Of a DNA stretch of 64,000 nucleotides, positions 17,159 to 24,701 are shown one piece after another; within the stretch, counting starts at the first letter, position 1; each line of letters starts with the position of its first letter. The DNA lies in contig JAPLUR010000052.1 in NCBI GenBank assembly GCA_026397505.1, forward strand, positions 1-64,000, read 5' to 3'. Made by a program: the position numbers and the translations under genes. The notes under the pieces are model-generated. The model did not search any database, had not been told where the DNA came from, and was given only the letters and a program-made list of their open reading frames with translations. This DNA comes from Candidatus Zixiibacteriota bacterium. Its GTDB lineage: Bacteria; Zixibacteria; MSB-5A5; GN15; PGXB01.

Positions 17159-17950
17159 ATGCATCGACTTATAAGAGTCGCCTTTTGGGCCGGCTTGATG
17201 TTTTTATTAATGGGCCCGTTATATGCCCAGCAGAAGGAGGTAGCGCGATCGGTCTTCGATATCCCGCCGCGGAATCTAATCAACGCCCCTACCGCGGGAA
17301 CTCTTCCCCGCGGCTGCTTTGATGTCGTCCTCCGGGTTTATCCGAATGGAGGAATTATGGGGAGCACTTCTATCGGACTTTCCAACCGTTTCATGGTCGG
17401 GCTGTCGTATGGGGCCGAGGGAATAATTGCGGAAAGTGAACCGAACTGGAATCCCCGGATCGAGTTCAATATCAAATTGCGTCTTATCGATGAGGGATTT
17501 TACATGCCGGCGCTGTCGCTCGGATTCTGTTCTCAGGGTTACGGTTCGTACAGCAGTGAATGGAAGCGGTACACCTATAAATCAAAAGGATTTTACGGCG
17601 TTATCAGCCGTTCATTTGCGTTCTATAATTCCTCGGTCGGCGGCCATTTCGGAATCAATTACTCAATGGAGCATGAAGTCGATAAGGATAATAGCCCGAG
17701 TTTCTTCTTTGGTTTTGACACCCAGTTCAATTACAATGTGGCTTTTCTATTCGAATATGATGCCGCGTTGAACGATGACGGTTCCAATGAGCTCTCCGGC
17801 AAGGGGCGGGGGTATTTGAATATGGGGATAAAATGGCTCTTTTCGGAGAATCTGGAATTGGAGGCGGTGTTTGAGAATCTTCTTAATAACCGCCGGGGAG
17901 TCAATTCCTTCGGACGAGGATTACGTTTTACTTATATAGAATTCTTTTAG
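17159..17950 (+). CDS. Predicted small outer membrane beta-barrel protein
   Basis: A 263-residue exported protein of unknown function. A signal peptide ending LYAQQ (about 1-25) is followed by a short conserved-looking segment (FDIPPRNLINAPTAGTLPRG) and then alternating beta strands rich in Gly and aromatic residues to the end, finishing in RGLRFTYIEFF. This is the look of a small outer membrane barrel. I chose ATG 17159 because a GGAGGG lies 4 nt before it and it opens the signal peptide. It is the first gene of a cluster with the CxxCH lipoprotein (30 nt downstream) and the FadL-like barrel. Confidence 0.65.
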   Translation: MHRLIRVAFWAGLMFLLMGPLYAQQKEVARSVFDIPPRNLINAPTAGTLPRGCFDVVLRVYPNGGIMGSTSIGLSNRFMVGLSYGAEGIIAESEPNWNPRIEFNIKLRLIDEGFYMPALSLGFCSQGYGSYSSEWKRYTYKSKGFYGVISRSFAFYNSSVGGHFGINYSMEHEVDKDNSPSFFFGFDTQFNYNVAFLFEYDAALNDDGSNELSGKGRGYLNMGIKWLFSENLELEAVFENLLNNRRGVNSFGRGLRFTYIEFF

Positions 17951-17979
17951 AGATATTATGATTGGAGGTCTTGAGACCC

Positions 17980-18531
17980 ATGAGAAAGTTTTTTACCCTC
18001 CTGATACCTTTGTGTATAGCCATTCTTACTCTGGCCGGCTGTTATACGATTCTTAAACATCCGGAAGTGCAGGAAAATTATACGTCGACCGATTATCAGC
18101 ATGATTGTGTCCGCTGCCATGCGGACTATCAAGAATATCCCTACGGCTATTTCTACGGCGACTATCCGGACTACTGGTGGTCGGCGCCGCGCTGGGGTCA
18201 TTATTATGCTTACCCTTGGTGGTGGGATAATTATTGGTATGATAATGATGACATCGAGCAGAGCCGCAATGATAACAGCCCTCGGCCAAATGAAGGTGAA
18301 AAGGCGGTGCGGCGCAATTCTCTTCGCCCGCCCTACAGCACGGAACTGCCGTCCCCCGGAGTTCCATCTATTTCTCCGCAGCAACCCGGCGGTTCTCAGC
18401 CGGCGACAGTAGGCGGCAAGGCGAACCCACCCGAGAGCGCCACCGATGATAAGAAAAAGGCCGAACAGAAGAAAGAAGAGAAAAAGGAGAGCAAGAAAGC
18501 TGAGCGGCGAGACGGAAAGGAAGGAAGATGA
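17980..18531 (+). CDS. Lipoprotein with a CxxCH motif and Tyr/Trp-rich segment
   Basis: A 183-residue lipoprotein of unknown function. The signal peptide ends in the lipobox LAGC with lipid-bearing Cys21. Residues 43-47 are CVRCH, a perfect c-type heme attachment motif, though a metal site is also possible. Residues about 50-85 are extremely rich in Tyr and Trp (YGYFYGDYPDYWW, WWWDNYWYDND). The tail (about 150-183) is a Lys/Glu-rich segment. I chose ATG 17980 because GGAGGT lies 10 nt upstream and it starts the signal peptide. The stop overlaps the start of the FadL-like gene (ATGA), so they are co-translated. CcdA, which serves cytochrome c maturation, is encoded 3 kb away. Confidence 0.65.
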   Translation: MRKFFTLLIPLCIAILTLAGCYTILKHPEVQENYTSTDYQHDCVRCHADYQEYPYGYFYGDYPDYWWSAPRWGHYYAYPWWWDNYWYDNDDIEQSRNDNSPRPNEGEKAVRRNSLRPPYSTELPSPGVPSISPQQPGGSQPATVGGKANPPESATDDKKKAEQKKEEKKESKKAERRDGKEGR

Positions 18532-19910
18532 TGAAGCGATTTATTCTCCCTGTTGTTCTGGTGCTTTCTCTGACAGCCATTTCGACGGCGTGGTGTCAAT
18601 ATATTGAAAGTGTTGAGGAGATCACGGCCGGCAATTTCTTTGGCTATGGCGCTCGACAGATGGCCATGGGGGGTGCCGGACTGATGACCAATGACGGCAC
18701 GGCTCTTTTCTATAATCCGGCCAACCTGGCCCGGATTCCGCGGATTGAATTCCTGCTGGGGATGTCTCATCAAAAGTACCGTGATGAAGCATCATTGCGC
18801 CCTATTCGCAAGATCGTCAATTTCAACAGTGTCATTCCTGAAGTCGATGTTTTTAGCGGCCGGTTTGAGTCTTTCGTACCGCTTTCGGGAAGCGTGGATG
18901 ATTCCAAAACCAACACTCGCCTTAACTCGGCGATAATTTCCATTCCCTATCCGACCTATCGCGGCTCGCTCGTTCTCGGAATCGGGGTGGTCAGAACCGC
19001 CGACTTTGACCGAATCTTCAGCCTGTATCACCGCGATACTTCCGCCGCCGGGTCGATAACCGCCTCGGCCAAGGAGTTCCAGTCGGGCGGGCTGTACCAG
19101 TGGGGTTTTGGAGCGGGCATGGATCTCTCTCCCAAAATTTCATGCGGTGCGACCGTTTACCTTTACACCGGCAAACATGAATATAATTGGGAGTACAATC
19201 TGGATTCGCTTCAGGCTTTGACCTACCACAGTCAGCAGTACATCGAGGATTCCTATCTCGGAATTGGAGGCAAGGTGGGTCTGGCAGTGCAAATGTCACC
19301 ATATTTCGGCCTGGGTCTGGCTATGGAGACACCGGCTGTCCTGAGCGTGGATGAAAATTCCAACAGCTCATTCACCCTTGAAGATACCGGCTACGTCTCC
19401 GAAGAGACGGCCAATTATGTTGAGTATGATGTTAAGAAGCCGTTTGTATTTTCCGCCGGATTGATGTCGCGTTTTAAGGACGCCACTCTTGAAATGGATA
19501 TTGATTACACCGATTGGAGCCAGCTGTCCTATGGTGGTAATGTCGAGATGGAAAAGGAAAACAGCAAGATAAAGAGTTATTATCGTGACGCGCTCAGGTT
19601 TCGTGCGGGCTGCGAGTATGTTTTTCCTGCGCTGGGCTTATCGCTTCGCGGCGGGTATTTTACCGACCCGCTTCCCTTTAAAGAGGAATTTCAGAACAAG
19701 AGTCGCTTTGGTTACACCTTTGGATTGGGTCTGCTTATCGATCAGGTGATGACCATCGATCTGGCCTATATGCACGGCTCCTACGGCCGCAATTCCGATT
19801 TTCTCTACTCGACTGTATATAATAATGAGGCCGGCCGATATCACTACCTCGTCGTTGACGAAGATATAACTTATAATAGATTATTTTTGACCGCAGCTTA
19901 CAGATTTTAG
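18528..19910 (+). CDS. FadL/OmpP1-like outer membrane barrel protein
   Basis: A 460-residue outer membrane protein. The signal peptide (about 1-23) is followed by the family-typical opening GYGARQMAMGGAGLM and NDGTALFYNPANLARIPR (about 42-75), then barrel strands to the C-terminal aromatic FLTAAYRF. FadL-like barrels carry hydrophobic compounds across the outer membrane; PorV of type IX secretion has a similar fold, so a secretion role is an alternative. The start has AAGGAAG just upstream and overlaps the lipoprotein stop. A strong bidirectional terminator follows at 19931-19958. Confidence 0.78.
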   Translation: MMKRFILPVVLVLSLTAISTAWCQYIESVEEITAGNFFGYGARQMAMGGAGLMTNDGTALFYNPANLARIPRIEFLLGMSHQKYRDEASLRPIRKIVNFNSVIPEVDVFSGRFESFVPLSGSVDDSKTNTRLNSAIISIPYPTYRGSLVLGIGVVRTADFDRIFSLYHRDTSAAGSITASAKEFQSGGLYQWGFGAGMDLSPKISCGATVYLYTGKHEYNWEYNLDSLQALTYHSQQYIEDSYLGIGGKVGLAVQMSPYFGLGLAMETPAVLSVDENSNSSFTLEDTGYVSEETANYVEYDVKKPFVFSAGLMSRFKDATLEMDIDYTDWSQLSYGGNVEMEKENSKIKSYYRDALRFRAGCEYVFPALGLSLRGGYFTDPLPFKEEFQNKSRFGYTFGLGLLIDQVMTIDLAYMHGSYGRNSDFLYSTVYNNEAGRYHYLVVDEDITYNRLFLTAAYRF

Positions 19911-19930
19911 AGATTGTCGCAAAATGAAAA

Positions 19931-19958
19931 GAGGCGGTCAGGCGACCGCCTCTTTTTT
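19931..19958. terminator. Bidirectional intrinsic terminator
   Basis: GAGGCGGTC-AGGC-GACCGCCTC, a perfect 9-bp stem with a 4-nt loop, followed by TTTTTT on the plus strand and preceded by an A-rich run on the same strand. It ends the envelope cluster on the plus strand and the creatininase transcript on the minus strand; it overlaps the creatininase stop codon. Confidence 0.92.
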
Positions 19959-20685
19959 ATATCGCTTCCCACTGCTTTAATACCACCCGGATAAATTCCT
20001 CGATTTTCTTGAAGACTTCCGTCTGAAATCTCTTGGCCCTATCCAGGTCAAAATCGGGATATCCCTGGTTTTCGGTATAGAGCAGAATGGAACCTGGAAT
20101 CGGGTAAATATCGGCTCCGGGTTGAACATAATAAGCGAGGCTGGAATTATAGAGGCTCCTGTCAACCAGAGCGGGATCAATTGCCTGCACCAGTGCTGTC
20201 TCATCGAGGGCGGCATGACCACCCGCCTCGCCATAGAATTCCTTAACCATTTCGGCGCAGAGCACCCACCAGTGAACCACGGCGATTTTCACTTTATGAT
20301 TATAAAAGAGCAGCTGAGCCGTTTCCTTGAGGGCCGCGTTGTTGCCGCCATGGCCGTTGAGCAGAATTATCTTACGGAAGCCGATATGAGAAAAAGAAAC
20401 GAGAATATCATCAATGTAATTTCTGAAACTGGTCTCGCCCACAGTCACCGAGCCGGGGTAACCATAGAGCGAGCGGGTGATGCCATAATTGACCGTGGGG
20501 GCAATAAGAGCATTGATCTTATCCGCCAGATATTCGGCTATCGATTCCGGGATAAAGTTATCGGTTCCCAGAGCTGAGGTCCCATGCGCTTCCACCGTTC
20601 CGACCGGAAAAATCAGAGTGTCGGTCTTATCGGGAACTAGCCCCTTGATATTCTTCCATGAGAGTCGGTGCAGTTTTCTTTCCAT
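19957..20685 (-). CDS. Creatininase-family metal-dependent amidohydrolase
   Basis: A 242-residue protein of the creatininase/MftE superfamily. Metal-ligand motifs are visible: PVGTVEAHGTSALGTDN (about 27-43), LLNGHGGNNAALKE (about 107-120) and GHAALDETALVQ (about 155-166). Superfamily members cleave creatinine, formamides in riboflavin/F420 metabolism, or the mycofactocin peptide; the substrate here cannot be decided. No mycofactocin genes are nearby. It follows the DUF2064 gene by 8 nt and is probably co-transcribed. Confidence 0.85.
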   Translation of the reverse strand: MERKLHRLSWKNIKGLVPDKTDTLIFPVGTVEAHGTSALGTDNFIPESIAEYLADKINALIAPTVNYGITRSLYGYPGSVTVGETSFRNYIDDILVSFSHIGFRKIILLNGHGGNNAALKETAQLLFYNHKVKIAVVHWWVLCAEMVKEFYGEAGGHAALDETALVQAIDPALVDRSLYNSSLAYYVQPGADIYPIPGSILLYTENQGYPDFDLDRAKRFQTEVFKKIEEFIRVVLKQWEAI

Positions 20686-20693
20686 AGATTTTT

Positions 20694-21437
20694 CTATCGG
20701 TTAAGGATTCTTTCCAAGACAAGCTCGGTTTCCTTGGCCGAGATTTCATCCTCCTCCAGTCGAAACTGATTGATATCGCGAACCAGATATTCAAGGTCTT
20801 CGGGATGCTCCACGGCATACCAGATCTCCAATTCCGACCAGGAGAGGTTTTTCTGACGAAAAGTGTTTGCCACTTCGGCGTAGATATTGGGAGAGCACCA
20901 ATCGAAGGAAGCCAATTCCACATTATACTGCTCCGACATGCCGATCAGGTAATATCTTCCCTCCACGGTCGGCCCGAAGACGGCATCCGACTTCTTGAGG
21001 AGTTTCAGGGCCAGCTTCAGCAAGTCTTCTTTCAGCGTGGGGGTGCGACTGCCAATAAGCAAGACATGCTTGTAACCTTCATCGAAACATTGTTTGAAGG
21101 CGGCCTCCATTTTCATACCCCATCTTTCTGTCGAAAGCGGAGTAATCTTCAGCCCGTCCGCCAGAATTTCCGCCTTCTTTCCTTTCAACTTCTTTGATAA
21201 ATAATTCAGAATGGTATTGACCGATTTCCTCGTATCCGGAAAATCGGCATAAAAGAGAGTGAAATCGACTCCCTTTATATCCAGAATATTCACCAGCGTA
21301 TCGGCAATGAATGCCTGGTGCAGGAACCTGATATCCTCGGCGCTGAAGTTATCGCCGATATTCAATTCGGAACCGTCCTCGGTTACCTCCTGAATGCAGA
21401 TCGCCAAAACGGCGTCATTCTTTCTTGAACCGGTCAT
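20694..21437 (-). CDS. DUF2064-family glycosyltransferase-like protein
   Basis: A 247-residue protein with the fold of a GT-A nucleotide sugar transferase of the DUF2064 family. The core is HVLLIGSRTPTLKEDLL (about 120) followed by DAVFGPTVEGRYYLIGM (about 150). In most relatives these read GSD-P and DGGYYLLG; here the metal-binding Asp of the first motif is Arg and the second motif is EGRYY, so nucleotide-sugar binding may be altered. The start is preceded by a promoter (21478-21506). It pairs with the creatininase-like gene. Confidence 0.65.
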   Translation of the reverse strand: MTGSRKNDAVLAICIQEVTEDGSELNIGDNFSAEDIRFLHQAFIADTLVNILDIKGVDFTLFYADFPDTRKSVNTILNYLSKKLKGKKAEILADGLKITPLSTERWGMKMEAAFKQCFDEGYKHVLLIGSRTPTLKEDLLKLALKLLKKSDAVFGPTVEGRYYLIGMSEQYNVELASFDWCSPNIYAEVANTFRQKNLSWSELEIWYAVEHPEDLEYLVRDINQFRLEEDEISAKETELVLERILNR

Positions 21438-21477
21438 ACGATATGGTCAGTCTTTTCTTTATAGTTCAATTCTGCCC

Positions 21478-21506
21478 AATATAAAAAAGCCCGTCGGGCG
21501 AGTCAA
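21478..21506 (-). promoter_or_regulatory. Promoter of the DUF2064-creatininase operon
   Basis: On the minus strand TTGACT (21501-21506), 17-nt spacer, TATATT (21478-21483). The spacer holds the 3' arm and T run of the ccdA terminator, so the promoter and terminator are interlocked. Confidence 0.55.
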
Positions 21507-21524
21507 GAGTCGGCGGGCTTTTTT
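21483..21524 (-). terminator. Intrinsic terminator after ccdA
   Basis: GCCCGCCG (complement of 21111-type arm at 21511-21518) pairs with CGACGGGC (21489-21496), an 8-bp stem with one G-U and a 14-nt loop, flanked by six A and six T (21483-21488 and 21519-21524). On the minus strand it ends with TTTTTT and lies 16 nt after the ccdA stop. Confidence 0.85.
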
Positions 21525-21539
21525 CGCATTTGCTTTGGG

Positions 21540-22283
21540 TTATCCGATATTGAGCGAGGGAAACAACTCGAGAAGATAATTGGCCAGGTATTGAAGGATA
21601 TTGAAGAAAATCAGTATGCCTATAAGCATCAGCAGTCCGCCGGAGATAATTTCGATGGCGCGGAAGTGCCGCTTAATGAAGCCGAAAAATCCAATCAGGA
21701 AATTGAAGAGTAAAGCGGTCAAGATAAACGGAATGCCCAGTCCGGCCGAATAGAAAGTCAGCAGGATTATCCCCTGCCCCACCGTGCCCTGATTGGCCGC
21801 CAGAGTCAGGATGGAACCGAGAATAGGACCAATGCAGGGAGTCCAGCCGAAGGCAAATGCCATACCGATGAGCACCGAACCGGCAACGCCGAACTTCCTC
21901 TGGCCGGTATGTATTCTCTTTTCATAATTAAGCGCTTTAATTCTAACCAGACCGGAGACATGCAGACCGAGGAGAAAAATTACGACGCCGGCGACTTTGT
22001 TGAAAATGCCGATATTCTGGAAAAGCCATTTGCCGATAAACGATGCCGAGGCGCCCATAGAAATAAAAATCAAAGAAAAGCCGAGAACGAAGAAAATTGT
22101 GTTTATTGCCACCCGATAAAGATGACGTGAAGCTTTTTCTTTATCGGTCAATTCCTCAAGAGAAACACCCGATATAAAGGAGATGTATCCCGGGATAAGA
22201 GGAAGCACGCAGGGAGAAACAAATGAGAGCCCCCCCGCCAATAAAGCGCCGAGATAGCTTACCGATGCCGATGTTTCAAACAT
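21540..22283 (-). CDS. ccdA: CcdA/DsbD-like thiol-disulfide transmembrane electron carrier
   Basis: A 247-residue membrane protein with about 6 helices. It starts with GALLAGGLSFVSPCVLPLIPGYISF, in which the conserved Cys lies in SPCVLPL (about 25), and the second conserved Cys lies in AFGWTPCIGPILGS (about 148). The two move reducing equivalents from cytosolic thioredoxin across the inner membrane for cytochrome c maturation or periplasmic thiol reduction. No dedicated periplasmic thioredoxin or cytochrome c synthase gene is adjacent, but a thioredoxin gene lies at 25148-25474 and a CxxCH lipoprotein at 17980-18531. Confidence 0.92.
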   Translation of the reverse strand: MFETSASVSYLGALLAGGLSFVSPCVLPLIPGYISFISGVSLEELTDKEKASRHLYRVAINTIFFVLGFSLIFISMGASASFIGKWLFQNIGIFNKVAGVVIFLLGLHVSGLVRIKALNYEKRIHTGQRKFGVAGSVLIGMAFAFGWTPCIGPILGSILTLAANQGTVGQGIILLTFYSAGLGIPFILTALLFNFLIGFFGFIKRHFRAIEIISGGLLMLIGILIFFNILQYLANYLLELFPSLNIG

Positions 22284-22344
22284 ATCAATCCTTAATGCTA
22301 TTATTTAACGCGCTAATATAAGGGAAAGCTGGGAAGAAATGGAG

Positions 22345-23583
22345 CTATTTTTTATCTGCCAACATGGTCGCCAATTCGTCCTTGACCATGCGATATATCT
22401 CTTCGGCATTGATCTTATCGATTATTTGTTTGGCCAGCTTTTCCGCCAGAAGCTCCACCATGTAATTGCTGAAATGTCGTAATTCGTCATCATCAGCGGC
22501 CGCCATGGACTCCGAATGGGATTTCTTGGCTGGTGTCGGCGTCTCTGCCGAAACCGCAGCTTGCAACGGAGCAGATTCGGAAGTGGAATCGATTTTCTCC
22601 ATTTCCTTTTTAAATTCCGCGATGAATTCATCCACGCCACCGGCGATAATTTCGGGGGTTTCAGGAGCGTTTCCAGGCGTTTCCGACAATGCCTTGGCAG
22701 GCGCCGGAGGATTTATCGGCTCAATGAACTCATGATTGACCGACAAATGAAGACTGCCGGTATCCGATGGCAATTGCAGACCCGCTGCTTCTTTCTGCAT
22801 TTCCTTGATAAACCAGTTATAATCATGCGGAGAATGCTTGCTTTCCATCTCGTGAATTTTATCAGGCTCGATCAAGCCGTACTGGTCAGAGGCGATCTCA
22901 ATTTTGGAGGAAGCTGAAAGCTTACTCGCTTCCGTCTCAGGCGGCGAAGTAGAACTCCCCTCTTCTCGAATCATGAGCGATTCCACTTTCTGGCTGTCAC
23001 TCTTTCCGGCCGTTTCATCAAATTCGGGATGATGAATAGCAAAACCGTTCCCTTTCTCGGAAGGAGTGGGCATCTTGATCTTACCGGTTACCCATTTCTT
23101 GTCGACAACTTCAGATGATTCAACATCAATATTGTCTATTCCCAGAGCGGCATCCAGAAACTCATCATCGACCGTTCCCATGGCAAAGGGGTCAGCCGTT
23201 GTTATCTGCTCGACCGCGGGTTTCTCGATCCCACCGCCGACAAAGAGCCGGACCTTTTCTATAAACTCTCTGGGGTCAAAGGGACGGGTCAGAATGACCT
23301 CATCCGGATACGGGAGAGATCGCCCCTCCGGGTCGGCTATCAGAAGAAGCGGTATGGATGAAGTAGCCGGGTTTTCCTCAATCGAATCATATAAATACTT
23401 GTCCGCGGGATCCTTGAGATCGGCCCCTACAATCAGCATATTTGGCTGAGAGGTGATAATAAGCTCTTTAGCCTTTTCAGTTGATGAAGCGCTGATGACA
23501 TCATAGCCATTCTGATGGAGAAGTGATTCGGCTATTGCTCTAATAGCGTCTGATTTTTCAGCCAGGAGGATTTTTTTTGGCAT
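22345..23583 (-). CDS. Receiver-domain protein with long low-complexity linker
   Basis: A 412-residue protein. Residues 1-115 resemble a response-regulator receiver: KKILLAEKSD at strand 1, putative phospho-acceptor Asp55 (IVGADLKDP) and LTRPFDPREF in place of the usual KPF. The acidic pair is reduced to one Glu and the conserved Lys is Arg, so phosphorylation may be impaired. Residues about 125-350 are a linker rich in Glu, Ser and Pro with no fold I recognise, and the last 50 residues form a helix (HFSNYMVELLAEKLAKQII). It has no DNA-binding output domain. The gene follows the rhomboid gene with no gap. Confidence 0.65.
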   Translation of the reverse strand: MPKKILLAEKSDAIRAIAESLLHQNGYDVISASSTEKAKELIITSQPNMLIVGADLKDPADKYLYDSIEENPATSSIPLLLIADPEGRSLPYPDEVILTRPFDPREFIEKVRLFVGGGIEKPAVEQITTADPFAMGTVDDEFLDAALGIDNIDVESSEVVDKKWVTGKIKMPTPSEKGNGFAIHHPEFDETAGKSDSQKVESLMIREEGSSTSPPETEASKLSASSKIEIASDQYGLIEPDKIHEMESKHSPHDYNWFIKEMQKEAAGLQLPSDTGSLHLSVNHEFIEPINPPAPAKALSETPGNAPETPEIIAGGVDEFIAEFKKEMEKIDSTSESAPLQAAVSAETPTPAKKSHSESMAAADDDELRHFSNYMVELLAEKLAKQIIDKINAEEIYRMVKDELATMLADKK

Positions 23584-24420
23584 TTATCTGTCAACCTTGG
23601 TGCTGTTGTCGTTTCTGGATAAAATATGGCTGGCTTCCTCAAGAAATTTCCGGTCTTCCCGGGAAATGTTCTCAAGGCCTACCTCATTTATCTTATCCAG
23701 TATAGCATCAACCTTTCTCATTATTTCTTCGGCTTTTTGGCGGTTTTTCTCCAGTTTATTTGTCTTTCTTTTGAGCCTCAACGACTTCAGCCGGTGTCCC
23801 AGGCTGAAAAGTCGCCAATCAAGCTTAATATAGGCCAATCCCATAACAGCCCCGCCCAGATGTGCTAAATGAGCCACATTGGGGCCGGAGGCGACAAAGT
23901 TCAGCAACGCAAACAGCGGAATAGCCCAGCGGACGCGCATCGGAAAGATGAAGAATATCAACAGATATCGCTCGGGGAACATCAGCCAATAGGCTACCAG
24001 AACGCCATAAATCGCTCCGGAAGCACCAATTATCGGATTATTAAGACCATAGTTGAAGGCCAGCGAAAAAAGGGCACCGCCCAATCCGCAAAGGAGATAA
24101 TAACGGAGAAAGGACTTTGAACCCCAGGAGTATTCAATTTCCGTCCCAAACATCCAGAGAGTCAGCAGGTTGAAGAGAATATGAAAGATCCCGGCATGCA
24201 AAAAGATATAAGTTAGGGGCTGAAAAATATATTTCGGGAACTCCCGCAGGAAAAGAGCCGGGGTCAGGCCAAAAGTCAATTCCAGAGGGTAGGTTGACAG
24301 TTTCTGAATGACAAAAAAGCCGGCAGTGAAAATCAGAAGATATTTGATAACCGGGCTAACGGAACCGGGGCCAATTCGGAATCCGCTCGGCTCACCCGCA
24401 TAATTGTCGTACCGCTTCAT
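23584..24420 (-). CDS. Rhomboid-family intramembrane serine protease
   Basis: A 278-residue membrane protease with 6 helices. The catalytic Ser lies in GASGAIYGVLVAY (about 130) and the catalytic His in AHLAHLGGAVMGLAY (about 183); the oxyanion-side histidine region HAGIFHILFNLLTLW (about 76) is intact. The C-terminal tail (about 200-278) is Lys/Glu-rich, cytoplasmic and probably helical (RKTNKLEKNRQKAEEIMRK). Rhomboids cleave membrane proteins within or beside the bilayer; the substrate is unknown. It is followed immediately by the receiver-like gene. Confidence 0.9.
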   Translation of the reverse strand: MKRYDNYAGEPSGFRIGPGSVSPVIKYLLIFTAGFFVIQKLSTYPLELTFGLTPALFLREFPKYIFQPLTYIFLHAGIFHILFNLLTLWMFGTEIEYSWGSKSFLRYYLLCGLGGALFSLAFNYGLNNPIIGASGAIYGVLVAYWLMFPERYLLIFFIFPMRVRWAIPLFALLNFVASGPNVAHLAHLGGAVMGLAYIKLDWRLFSLGHRLKSLRLKRKTNKLEKNRQKAEEIMRKVDAILDKINEVGLENISREDRKFLEEASHILSRNDNSTKVDR

Positions 24421-24507
24421 TATTCAACCTATCGGCATTCGAAATATACCTCTTAATTAAGGTTTTGAAGGGGCAAAGTCAACCTCTTCATAAAGAATCT
24501 TACAATT

Positions 24508-24690
24508 TTAAGGTAGTTCCGGTTCGGAGGAAGCAGGATCTTCTTCTTTATTCTTGCTCTTTTTACCCAACTGGGTATCGCAGGCGGAACTCATTCATGT
24601 CCGGATACCTAATTTGGGAAAAACAATAACCGTCAACAGGAACCAGAGTAAGAGAAATACTGAAATCGAGACAATATCATAGATGTCCAT
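24508..24690 (-). CDS. Candidate small membrane selenoprotein (in-frame UGA)
   Basis: Read through one TGA (24595-24597), this frame gives 60 residues. An N-terminal membrane helix (about 6-24, SISVFLLLWFLLTVIVF) is followed by PKLGIRT, the TGA at codon 32, then MSSAC with Cys37, and a charged tail (KKSKNKEEDPASSEPELP) ending in TAA. If the TGA is selenocysteine, the U-x4-C pair sits just outside the helix. A SECIS-like hairpin follows at 24564-24577. The ATG is 11 nt after the CoA-binding gene stop with an AGGA before it, so it is the third gene after thioredoxin. Without recoding it would be a 31-residue helix. I recall no named family and did not search. Confidence 0.5.
24564..24577 (-). 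promoter_or_regulatory. SECIS-like hairpin after the in-frame TGA
   Basis: On the minus-strand mRNA UACCC-AGUU-GGGUA forms a 5-bp stem with a 4-nt loop whose second base is G. The loop begins 23 nt after the UGA at 24595-24597. Bacterial SECIS elements are known to have a small apical loop with G at position 1 or 2, placed about 16-37 nt after the UGA, so this fits. The lower stem is weak. Confidence 0.45.
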
Positions 24691-24701
24691 GGGTGCAAAT
24701 C

